Source: Zooshikella sp050749885
GTDB lineage: Bacteria > Pseudomonadota > Gammaproteobacteria > Pseudomonadales > Zooshikellaceae
Length of the DNA: 64,000 nt
NCBI RefSeq assembly: GCF_050749885.1
Contig: NZ_JBOIUB010000001.1
Coordinates: forward strand, 186,001-250,000
Direction: 5' to 3'
Below the pieces are notes generated by a model. The model was not told where the DNA came from. It was given only the letters and a program-made list of their open reading frames with translations, and made no database searches. Shown piece after piece: positions 9,701-17,140 of this stretch; within the stretch, counting starts at the first letter, position 1; every line of letters starts with the position of its first letter. Both the position numbers and the translations under genes were made by a program.

Positions 9701-11743
9701 CGAACCGTTTTTTTTATTTATCGGGTAGGATTCACCGGAAAAGTCAGTGTCGACTTTTTTAGCTTGAATACCCTTTTTAATAAAAACCTTACGAATATTA
9801 TCCACCCGTCTTTTGGATAGCATCATATTATAATGATCACTGCCTAAGGGGCAGGCGTGTCCGTGTAAAGAGAGCTTAGCTTTTGGTTGGTTATTCACAA
9901 GTTCGATGATATCAGTAACAGGGATATCATCTGTCGTATCGTCATCAAGGCCAAAGCGAATATTCGCACGAAGTTCAATGACACCGCCTTTAAAAATACG
10001 TTTAACGGGCAAATAACTGTTGGTTTTTTCGGCAATTTGTTTTAATTGTTGTTCAGCTTTGTGAACGTCAGGGTCACCAGCTTCAGCAATAGCTTTTTTA
10101 TACTCTAAAACACAGGTTTCGTAGTCTTCGACCGTTTTTTTGGCTTGTGATTTAGCTTTACTCAATAACTGATATTCTTTATAAACATCAAAAAGACCAG
10201 AAAATACACCCCAGGCTGCCATTGCTCGCATACCGACATACAAAAGTCGAGGCGGAATCCCTAGTTTGGCTAAAATGGCATATTCTTCTTTTGCGGCACT
10301 AAGTCCTCGAGGATCTCGAGGGTTAAACCAGTCTTTTACATCAAAAGCTTTTCTTAGCTCATTAAGACTATATCTTCTCGCACTGAGGTCTTCGGTCAAA
10401 TTTGTCAAAAGATCTCGTGCACCCGCGGAAAGCTGTGGATTTGTACCCAGTATATTAATAAAATTATTTATTCGGCCAGTATAATGCTCATACTGTTTCT
10501 TTAATTCGTAGGCTTTTTTGAGCGCGTCATAGTTGCCAAGTAAACTCTGACTTTCCAGCGCAATATGCATAACCAGTGAAGTATGATGATATTGCTCATC
10601 CACTAAGAATTGGTGAAGAATATCCTTGGCGGCATCAATACGTGATTTACCATCAAACCCTTTGATAAGCTCATTAGGTTTAACCGTGGCAATTTGGGCA
10701 ACTTTTTTGGAATAATCATGGCGCACATTAATATCATGCATATAGGCGTTCAAGCCAGCAGGAACATCCGTTTCGCCACCTTCGCCCTGAGCTAAATCGC
10801 GAGTGGCTTTAACGACATCTTTTAAAATATCCGGAAATTGCTTTAACATCGCTTCTTCCAGATGAATCGGATCACCATTAATTAAGCAGAAATTCGCCGT
10901 AGGGGTTTTATAGGCAAAGGCAATGTTTTCTTTGAGTTCGTAGTAGAAGAGACCATCTTCATCGGTTTGAAAGGCATGTTTTTTCTTCGACCTTGTAATT
11001 AAACCTGTTGCATCTTCTGATAAAGTAACTCGAATATTATATAGCCCTTCCGCTATTTTTTGGTTGCGTTGAGTATTGATAATAATTGAGGAGGGTTTTT
11101 TAAGGTTGTCACCACCATATTTTGCATTGATGATATTATCTTTTATGTATTCACTTTGATGTGGCCAAAGCTCAACTGTTACATCTTCAAAAAGCTTATC
11201 TGAAAATGAAATAATAAGTACTTCTACTTTAGGGACAACAATTGCTTTAACTTCATAATCATCCCCAACCGACTCGTACCATTCTGTATACCAATCCTCA
11301 TCAACGTCATCAGGGGCACGCATATACTCTTTTTTAGGTAAATCGCACAGTATGGTGACCTGATTGGAGCTACCAGGCTGCTGTAGTTTCTCCTCAGTCA
11401 CCAACTTCTGTACTTCAGGAAGAAAGTTTTTTTCGCCATGCTCGCAATATATATTGCTGATAATGCGGGGATTGGGGAAAAAAATATGTATTTTTTGGTT
11501 ATGCTCAAATACGCGTCCTTCTCTAGAACCTTGAATAAACGTGTTTCGAACTAAATTGACATAGCCTTGGTAATTCGTTGTCCATAATACCGTTTCGTCC
11601 TGATTCGTTTCTGCAGAGGGACGTCTCGTAATAAATAAAGTATCAGGGATGGGCTGCAATGAATTCTTGATAATATTGCCACTCGTATCAAAGTCGGCAG
11701 ATACCAGATACAATGTTGGTAGCTTAAATACTGCGTGATTCAT
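6764..11743 (-). CDS. Giant OmpA-domain protein, possible secreted effector
   Basis: This 1659-residue protein has no signal peptide. An OmpA-like peptidoglycan-binding domain lies in the middle (about residues 585-695): a strand around IELRANIRF, then LSLHGHACPLG, LSKRRVDNIRKVF and ESRRVEVCV. A hydrophobic segment follows (about 731-768, FNAGVGMAALVPQFAVVATA). The remaining 900 residues match nothing I recognise. An internal OmpA domain followed by a membrane-active segment and a long C-terminal part resembles large type VI or contact-dependent effectors, but no VgrG, Hcp, PAAR or immunity gene is nearby. Only 16 bp separate its start from the end of the upstream lipoprotein gene, so the two are an operon. 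Confidence 0.6.
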   Translation of the reverse strand: MNHAVFKLPTLYLVSADFDTSGNIIKNSLQPIPDTLFITRRPSAETNQDETVLWTTNYQGYVNLVRNTFIQGSREGRVFEHNQKIHIFFPNPRIISNIYCEHGEKNFLPEVQKLVTEEKLQQPGSSNQVTILCDLPKKEYMRAPDDVDEDWYTEWYESVGDDYEVKAIVVPKVEVLIISFSDKLFEDVTVELWPHQSEYIKDNIINAKYGGDNLKKPSSIIINTQRNQKIAEGLYNIRVTLSEDATGLITRSKKKHAFQTDEDGLFYYELKENIAFAYKTPTANFCLINGDPIHLEEAMLKQFPDILKDVVKATRDLAQGEGGETDVPAGLNAYMHDINVRHDYSKKVAQIATVKPNELIKGFDGKSRIDAAKDILHQFLVDEQYHHTSLVMHIALESQSLLGNYDALKKAYELKKQYEHYTGRINNFINILGTNPQLSAGARDLLTNLTEDLSARRYSLNELRKAFDVKDWFNPRDPRGLSAAKEEYAILAKLGIPPRLLYVGMRAMAAWGVFSGLFDVYKEYQLLSKAKSQAKKTVEDYETCVLEYKKAIAEAGDPDVHKAEQQLKQIAEKTNSYLPVKRIFKGGVIELRANIRFGLDDDTTDDIPVTDIIELVNNQPKAKLSLHGHACPLGSDHYNMMLSKRRVDNIRKVFIKKGIQAKKVDTDFSGESYPINKKNGSIFYEESRRVEVCVALPDAEFIFRPSREAMQVLEKYRFAQVNSAMGLEEQQQKMLMAVFNAGVGMAALVPQFAVVATAIMLLPTAAKSAMTMAEYIDRTAFDSILSYWLAEKRLEDQLDKRSKYNQRRIDASPDPSDQKDYIKYLNNQYRIRAEVLTALLKLLMRASYRYGKQLGGVFKQPKTESDQALADQCLNELRIKEFIDFFVLNAETWHYPHLVNFDYNLDQFWMDCLDMKDIWDAESWQQQSSTHFASHPLIQRITEANQRAQSATYPYYSIKQMEGGSLSTPTQTKPSDVHSKYFIPCNFQQCFPIHAINSENLSVLMHNFDLNYARLNNDIYKFTAMYVRPYGALASDKGADKPWVMMEEYLKTHDGISPLDQVRIIVVLYKNDEYAELTQRQGVRLERPLPISLKPRRIMWGSDCTGPAFTDVCLPLAEDNLLDNEQDYEGYYGVVLFPRFQFGAYVFPGTKPMSRELALKFHDKTQWKQHHRLELSYTYDICVGDNKDSQRQIRIEGNDHENNKPINRLIGSGPYQMREADKQKYLHKRPLFRTDFTLVLDKERKHWLNHRQASTNKGFFAEKDLFDEELMKSHEKKFEYGKLFDGEVAAATLFKAGDNGKFTLSSHYSKQQPFDWRKRCFVGTVVLSSKTQKENYERHNRSWHAIPYSLSQTEKETKAVGSELQNTLYYVGTLKVKFKHHYRSQDNVYGAAYNEPLTLENTTWRVENKFAFSESQSRRYLPTLLALFESQQEEDRKQVFEIIKKSQGQKGAYIYDSVRKYDIYLSVIKLNYHAATGKNVEGLRPMGKVDDQYWEKVIKDIPIIGGVLDKVEIIKNGLLDDMCIQFNQFKTISNSGFNGDDSQLVGKGCKIKIDKRPISLNAKESPWLEDPASEELTSAIELVNTVIKEKQVIEKPGKLPVVKQENVKLNLNWKEMWQLCKRLDYDHKNHDYKLLQLAEWLKSANPSDAQTDGIKVINM

Positions 11744-11759
11744 GACTTACCTGAATAAA

Positions 11760-12752
11760 TTAAAAGTTATAAAGCGTTGTTTGAGAAGTATTAAGCCCAA
11801 CATCTTGTAATTTATAATAATTAGTCAGGTCTATCTCAACTCTTTTATTCGTTTTAGTGTCATGAAAGCTTAGTGCTGATCGCCAAAGTAAAGTATCATC
11901 AAAAGGATCAAAGGCTCTGGGTACAAAATTTCTATCGAATTCTCTAATGATGGGATAGCTTGGCTTGCTAGCATCAACAATAACATGACCTCTTGATTGA
12001 TACTGGAAATGAAACTTATTTCCAGTTGGTGTACGTATAACGCCTTCTTCACTGATTCGTTCGTAAGGTCTTTCAAATAGCAACTTGCCAGTTTTTAAAT
12101 CCCTAACATGCATTTTATTAGAGCGGAAAAATACAATCTTGGTGTCATTATCAATTACCAAAAAGGCATTGCCACGTTCACCGTATTTATCACTAAGAAT
12201 ATCTAATTTTGCGGTAGGGATATGATATCGCTTAAAATCACCTGCTTCGTTGTAGTAAATGGTTTTACTATCACTGGTCCATTCAAATGAGGGGATAACG
12301 CCGCCATGGCTTAAAACCTTCATAGTCTTGGTTTTAATATCGTATAGGCGTTTTTCATAGCGACTATTAATCGAGACTGCAAATACGGTATAACGGCCAT
12401 CAGGTGAGGTTTTTTGCGTTCGTAAAATCCCATTACCAACATCTTTGTAAGATACTCGACGTTTTAAATCGGTATGGTCAAGTTTCATACTCCATACTTC
12501 ATATCGGTAATCAGTTTTACCTTCGGTATGAGGGGGTCTTCTCCACAAGAAAGCCATACGTGGACTATCATAGCTTTTGGTGTCTTGCCAGACTTCATCC
12601 GCAAGTTCGTAACCCCACTTGCTTTTCTTTTGCTGTGAGGCCGTTTGCTCTTGTTTTTTGTCCTGATTGGCTGGCTGTGGTGACTCTTCTTGCTGGCAAC
12701 CTACCAGCAAAACCGATGCTGTCAGGGCGAGTACTGTAAGAAACTTATTCAT
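11760..12752 (-). CDS. Lipoprotein with beta-propeller repeats
   Basis: The 330-residue protein begins with a lipoprotein signal (lipobox LVGC, Cys19) and a low-complexity linker rich in Gln and Lys. The rest shows TolB/WD40-like repeats: SPDGRYTVFAVS, WTSDSKTIYYNEAG and similar strand-turn-strand units. Such propellers usually bind protein partners or sugars. As first gene of the operon with the 1659-residue OmpA-domain protein it may be a periplasm-facing partner or anchor for it; that role is inference. An alternative is an unrelated envelope propeller that merely shares a promoter. Confidence 0.65.
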   Translation of the reverse strand: MNKFLTVLALTASVLLVGCQQEESPQPANQDKKQEQTASQQKKSKWGYELADEVWQDTKSYDSPRMAFLWRRPPHTEGKTDYRYEVWSMKLDHTDLKRRVSYKDVGNGILRTQKTSPDGRYTVFAVSINSRYEKRLYDIKTKTMKVLSHGGVIPSFEWTSDSKTIYYNEAGDFKRYHIPTAKLDILSDKYGERGNAFLVIDNDTKIVFFRSNKMHVRDLKTGKLLFERPYERISEEGVIRTPTGNKFHFQYQSRGHVIVDASKPSYPIIREFDRNFVPRAFDPFDDTLLWRSALSFHDTKTNKRVEIDLTNYYKLQDVGLNTSQTTLYNF

Positions 12753-12990
12753 ACCTATTCCGCTGCGTTGATCTGTACTGTTGGGAACGCTTTTAAACTG
12801 CGACTATTGTACGACGTGAGTTGTGCCAATGCGTTTACAGACCTCTCAAACTGTGGGGCTATCCTTAACAGTATTGTTTATATTGGTTTTATTCTGTAAC
12901 AGATGAATAACGTAATGTTAAATGCTCAACACCCAGAGCACTTCACGAAGGGTATGAGGGGAAAACACGACAAATAAGGTTACTTACTCC

Positions 12991-13063
12991 GCCCGTGTCA
13001 GAAGGCCATCCATGGTCTCTGCCACTCACACTGCTCCCGGCAGTTGCTGCATAAACAACCTCA
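12991..13063. repeat. Dispersed repeat (AAGGCC type), copy 1
   Basis: The string CAGAAGGCCATCCATGGTCT followed by GCTCCCGGCAG and CATAAACAAC is found again, diverged, at 32096-32167 (CAGAAGGCCGTCCTTGGCCT, GCTCCCTGCAT, CATAAACAAT). It lies in an 850-bp gene-free gap between the lipoprotein and HxlR genes. Confidence 0.5.
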
Positions 13064-13128
13064 TCCGTCGTTTTGCCAGCATTTTGCTTTGGATGATGTT
13101 GTTGAAGGAAGAGGAATACCCCATTTGC

Positions 13129-13262
13129 TTTTAAATGAACACTTGTTGTACTTCGATCTATGCCCATGACAGCCAACGGCTGGATAACGTACGTCAAACT
13201 GTTTGCCGCAAGGATGCGGTAATCAAGCTTCCAGGGATGGATTCACGGCGTGTTTGAGGGAT
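13129..13262. repeat. Dispersed repeat (GGGATGGATTCACGGCG type), copy 1
   Basis: This copy contains a hairpin (GCCGCAAGGATGCGGT) followed by AAGCTTCCAGGGATGG and ATTCACGGCG. Related copies lie downstream of both CRISPR arrays (34460-34522 and 45805-45873). The upstream part (CAAACTGTTTG and flanking sequence) is shared with 23870-23980. No ORF in it looks real. Confidence 0.6.
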
Positions 13263-13397
13263 GTTATGTAGCCGTTGGACAAACAGAAAATACTGTGATT
13301 GCAAATTGCTTGAAATTCATGACTTATTGATCTGGTCTATACTTTCTTCGCAGATCCTGCATCCTTGATATATAGCCTAAATTCTAAAGTACTAAGT

Positions 13398-13422
13398 TAG
13401 TACTATAAAATAAATAGTACTA
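13398..13422. other. Palindromic sequence of unknown role
   Basis: Nine-base arms TAGTACTAT and ATAGTACTA are separated by 7 bp of A/T. Related TTAGTAC motifs occur in the HxlR-nitroreductase promoter region some 600 bp away, so it may be a distal regulator site. It may also be a chance A/T palindrome. Confidence 0.25.
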
Positions 13423-13608
13423 CGTTATTAGTGTTTGAAATAATATTTCACCAAGTTAATTTTCGGGAAAACTATACGCAAAATGAAGGGTTTTTAGTGG
13501 GGGGTTGTTTGGTTTGTTAAGACTAGCGATAGCAGCCAAAATTGTTTTAAAAGTGCAAACAGAGTTCGAATTCACTGTTTGCTTCACCAATCCCAATAAT
13601 AATTGATG

Positions 13609-13959
13609 TTATGTGTCAAATGAGGGTTGTGCAGCCTTCTCCAAATGTCGAGAGCCCCACTGTTGTAGGGAATGAATAACAGGGGCTAATGTCTTACCAT
13701 ACTCAGTCATAGAATACTCAACTTTTGGGGGGACCTCTGGGTAAACTTTCCTTGCAATTAAATTATCTGCTTCAAGCTCCCGTAGTTGTTTTGTCAGCAT
13801 TCTCTGTGTTACTTCGGGCATTACACGACGTAATTCGTTAAAACGCATAGTTTCTGATAGCAGGTGGTAAAGAATTACGCCTTTCCACTTTCCTCCAATG
13901 ACTTCTAAAGCAGCCTCAACTGGGCAACCAGGATTACAGTTATAGTTTGTGTGAGCCAT
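13609..13959 (-). CDS. HxlR-family transcriptional regulator
   Basis: This protein of about 116 residues is a one-domain winged-helix regulator. The family hallmark is clear: an N-terminal CNPGCPVEAALEVIGGKW, then LRFNEL-like MRFNELRRVMPEVTQRML (recognition helix), then LEADNLIARKVYPEVPPKVEY (wing). Such proteins often sense electrophiles or redox stress through the N-terminal Cys. It is transcribed away from a nitroreductase gene, a common pairing in which it represses that gene. I chose the ATG at 13957-13959 rather than one four codons upstream because a GGAG sits 6 bases before it. The upstream ATG would be part of that ribosome site. Confidence 0.88.
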   Translation of the reverse strand: MAHTNYNCNPGCPVEAALEVIGGKWKGVILYHLLSETMRFNELRRVMPEVTQRMLTKQLRELEADNLIARKVYPEVPPKVEYSMTEYGKTLAPVIHSLQQWGSRHLEKAAQPSFDT

Positions 13960-14007
13960 TGAGAACTCCATTAGTATATAAAAGGATACTATGTATCACT
14001 AATGTGC

Positions 14008-14030
14008 GTACTTACTTAGTTTGTTAGTAC
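14008..14030. promoter_or_regulatory. Candidate HxlR operator
   Basis: Between the divergent HxlR and nitroreductase genes lies an imperfect inverted repeat, GTACTTA (14008-14014) with TTAGTAC (14024-14030). HxlR proteins bind such dyads in divergent promoters, so this is a reasonable operator candidate. Confidence 0.35.
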
Positions 14031-14084
14031 AGTGTATTCTGTCAGCAAGTTTACAGCAACCATATATGTAGTTAGGAATGATCC

Positions 14085-14741
14085 ATGAACAATCCAATTA
14101 TTGAAGACCTTCGCTGGAGATACACAACCAAAAAATATGACCCAAACAAAAAAATTCCAAAAAAGGATCTTGATGTACTTTTTGAGGCCATGCGTCTCTC
14201 TGCATCATCTATAAACTCACAACCATGGAAATTCGTTGTGCTTGAAAGTGATGCGGCTAAAGAGCGTATGAATAAAACATTTGCTAATAAATATCATTTT
14301 AATTAGCCTCATGTTTTTGACAGCTCGCATATCATTCTTTTTGCGCACAATCCACGTTACTCGCGAGAAGATTATGCTGAGGTCGTGGATAATGGCATAG
14401 TAGATAAACGCACCAAGCCAGAAAATAGGGAGAGTGCATTTGGTGGTTTCATGTTTGCTGAACTTAACACTGATGAAAACGGGTATAATGGCAACTGGAC
14501 AAAAGCACAAACCTACATAGCGCTTGGCAATACGCTACATACTTTAGCACGCCTCAGAATTGATTCTACTCCGATGGAAGGCATTGATATTGAGTCAGTA
14601 AATGAGGAGTTTAAAGAAGAGCTTAATGGCTATCATTGTGATCTGGCCTTAGCTATTGGTTATCATCACTCTCAAGAAGATTACAACGCAAAGCTTCCCA
14701 AGTCTCGGCGCAGCATGGGCAGCATTATGGTTCGTATTTAA
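14085..14741 (+). pseudogene. NAD(P)H nitroreductase interrupted by an amber codon
   Basis: Read straight through, this frame encodes a complete NfsB-type flavin nitroreductase of about 218 residues: RYTTKKYDP at the start, SSINSQPWKF (flavin-binding), SSHIILFAHN, and near the end GYHHSQEDYNAKLPKSRR. Codon 74 (14304-14306) is TAG, placed between YHFN and PHVFDSS. Homologues such as E. coli NfsB have Glu, Gln or Lys there, so one C-to-T change of CAG explains it. The frame is otherwise intact on both sides, so loss is recent, or the stop is read through, or it is a sequencing error. The second half could in principle restart at the ATG at 14385, but that would lack the flavin site. Confidence 0.8.
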
Positions 14742-14878
14742 AATAAACACATAATTGTTGTATGCACACGGACAGCAAAAAGCATCGTTTGTTTCTCAAT
14801 ATGTTTTTTGCTGCCAGTGATGCAAGGCTTTATGTATCGATGGAGTTAGAACAGAACAGTATTAATTTAATATTAATA

Positions 14879-16144
14879 CTATGCCTGTGGAGGTGTTCCT
14901 TCGCCATTAGAAACAATGGCATCAATTTGTACCAAAGCATCCATAGGAATTGCTGAAACGCCAATTGTTGTTAATGCAGGTAGATCGCTATTGAAGAATG
15001 TTGTGTAAACTTCGCCTACAGCATCAATATCTGCAATATTTTTAAGTTGGATATTGATTTTCACTATATCGTCCATAACGTGATCAATACTTTCCACAAT
15101 TGCCTTGATATTTTTTAAGCACTGTTCAGCCTGCTCTTTTGCAGCACCAGCGATAATTTTACCTGTTTTTGGCACTAAAGGTAATTGTGCTGAAATATTA
15201 TTGTAGTGAGAAAAGGCGACAGTTTGTGTAGATAGAGAACTTTTTGGCGCATTTTCTGTATTATTTGGTTTGATGACAATACCATGTCTGTCTTCAACAG
15301 CTTGGGGAGGGGTACCATCACCGTGCGATACAGTGGCATCAATTTGTACCAAAGCATCCATAGGTAAACCTTCAGCCGCAACTACTGATCGTGCAGGAAC
15401 GTAGCCTACGGTTCTAGCGATAGCTGAGTCTGGGAAAAATGTGCTATAAGCTTCGTTTACAGCTTCAATATCTGAGAGGTTTTTTAGGTGGATATTAATT
15501 TTAACAATATCGTCAAAAGGAACGTCGATACCTTCTAAAATTCCCTTGATATTTTTTAGGCACTGTGCAGCTTGCTCTTTTGCCCCTCCTGCTACGATAT
15601 TACCTGTTTTCGGATCGATAGGTAATTGAGCAGAAACATGGTTGTAATGTGAAAAAGCGACAGTTTGTGTTGATATAGAACTTTTTGGCGCATTTTCTGT
15701 GTTTCTTACAATTTTTACGAGATCGCAAGGCACTTGTGTACCTGAACCTTCACCGTTTGTAATAACAGCATCCATTTGTACCAACGCGCCGTCCATAGGT
15801 AAAGCTGCAACGGCAAGTGCTGTCCGTGTAGGAAGATAGTTTTGGAAGAAAGTTGCATAAACTTCGTCTACAACATCAATATCTGTGATGTTCTTAAGGA
15901 ATACATTGATTCTAACGACATCGGACATAGTATGGTCGATGCTTTCTACAATGGCTTTAATATTGAGCAAACACTGTGCAGCCTGCTCTTTTATTCCTCC
16001 AGTTACAATTTTGCCTGTATTAGCATCTACAGGTAATTGTGCTGAAATATTATTGTAGTGAGAAAAAGCGACAGTTTGTGTAGATAGTGAACTTTTTGGC
16101 GCATTTTCTGTATTTCTTGAATTTTTTATAATACCGCTACTCAT
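14879..16144 (-). CDS. Triple RidA/YjgF-domain protein
   Basis: Three tandem RidA (YER057c/UK114) domains make up this 421-residue protein, at about residues 8-135, 147-280 and 295-421. Each copy opens with NTENAPKSS(L/I)STQTVAFS and ends near LPMD...LVQ(M/I)DA. RidA enzymes hydrolyse reactive imines/enamines formed by PLP enzymes, using a conserved arginine. That arginine is present in copy 1 (Arg107, PTRTAL) and copy 2 (Arg252, PARSVV) but copy 3 has Leu391 (PALTTI), so the third domain is probably inactive. RidA normally forms a trimer of single domains, so one chain may fold as a pseudo-trimer. Copies are very similar, suggesting recent duplication. Confidence 0.85.
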   Translation of the reverse strand: MSSGIIKNSRNTENAPKSSLSTQTVAFSHYNNISAQLPVDANTGKIVTGGIKEQAAQCLLNIKAIVESIDHTMSDVVRINVFLKNITDIDVVDEVYATFFQNYLPTRTALAVAALPMDGALVQMDAVITNGEGSGTQVPCDLVKIVRNTENAPKSSISTQTVAFSHYNHVSAQLPIDPKTGNIVAGGAKEQAAQCLKNIKGILEGIDVPFDDIVKINIHLKNLSDIEAVNEAYSTFFPDSAIARTVGYVPARSVVAAEGLPMDALVQIDATVSHGDGTPPQAVEDRHGIVIKPNNTENAPKSSLSTQTVAFSHYNNISAQLPLVPKTGKIIAGAAKEQAEQCLKNIKAIVESIDHVMDDIVKINIQLKNIADIDAVGEVYTTFFNSDLPALTTIGVSAIPMDALVQIDAIVSNGEGTPPQA

Positions 16145-16195
16145 ATCAGTATTTCTCCTCTTGAATATTTTTTTTTACGTGCTTAACAGTTCGAA

Positions 16196-16456
16196 TATAT
16201 CCTTCACAAATCATTTTTATACCCCAAGGGGCTTGTTGTCCGCGTTCTCAACAAGGATATTAGGAATGCAGTTCATGCAGGCGCTTTTAACTGCAACTCC
16301 AGTCACTTATTGATATAACCACCCAGCAGCGCTGCTATATTAATTAAAGCAGCTACCGTAAGTTTCACAGCAGTAAATTGCCCAGGGGCTTTATCACTTG
16401 ACGGCCGCAGCCTTGTGCCCTAGGGGTAGAAAAAAACTTCGTTATGGGTATACGTT
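16196..16456 (-). repeat. Dispersed element, copy 2 (long form)
   Basis: Read on the minus strand it begins GTATACCCATAACGAAG and contains GCGGCCGTCAAGTGAT, then ATAAGTGACTGGAG, GCAGTTAAA and GACAACAA, ending in TTTGTGAAGGATATA. The order of blocks matches copy 1 at 4822-4997, with about 85 bp more in the interior. It fills part of the 1-kb gap upstream of the ACP-ligase gene; the rest (16457-17140) shows nothing I recognise. Confidence 0.6.
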
Positions 16457-17140
16457 TGAAAAAAATCTCAGATTGGAAAATCAAAACTCAGAAAAAATGA
16501 AGAGTGGTGTTTTGCATGGTTTTTGTCAACATCGATGTCGTGTTTTATAACTTTTGTGGCTCAATCTTTAATATTGTGCAAGTTGATAAGCACTAGTGGG
16601 AAATAAAATTGACAAATATCAATTTTATCAGCTGTGTGGCAAAAAATTATGTATCTTAAAGACATTACAATGAATTTTCCAATCAAATAGTTAAAGATAA
16701 AACAGTTTTTTTATTGGCAGGTTAAGTATGCCAATAAAATCTTATTTTTAAGTTAAATAATTTTTACGATACAACCAAAAGGGCATTTTTAGAGGTGTCC
16801 AAAATATATAGCCTGAATTTTGTGATGTACTCGATGAGCTACAAAGTGCAGGATAGTTTCATATAAAAATAGTTTGTAATAGATAGAAATTGTGCTAGTG
16901 CAATGCAACCCCAGTTTTTACTATACCTAATGACTATTAAATGCACAGTTTTGGTCATTTGATTAAAGGATGCGGCAACCAAACTGGGATATATTCAAAG
17001 TTTTTTCTCAGTTAATTTTCTTGCCTTTTCATTAAGCGTTTTATTGATAAGCCCTATCGTTTAAAAAATGTATGTTTAAGGTGTGCTATTTTTGAAGAAA
17101 GTTACACTTAAAAAAGATCAAGCAGGGCTTAACTTGCAAA

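Noticed and set aside
6882..10484. Plus-strand ORFs opposite the 1659-residue gene
   Set aside because: Short antisense shadows with no start context.
12943..13197. 84-residue minus-strand ORF
   Set aside because: It spans two dispersed repeats and part recurs in a broken frame at 23870; no ribosome site.
14762..14956. 64-residue ORF after the nitroreductase
   Set aside because: It overlaps the end of the RidA gene antisense, with no ribosome site and no recognisable sequence.
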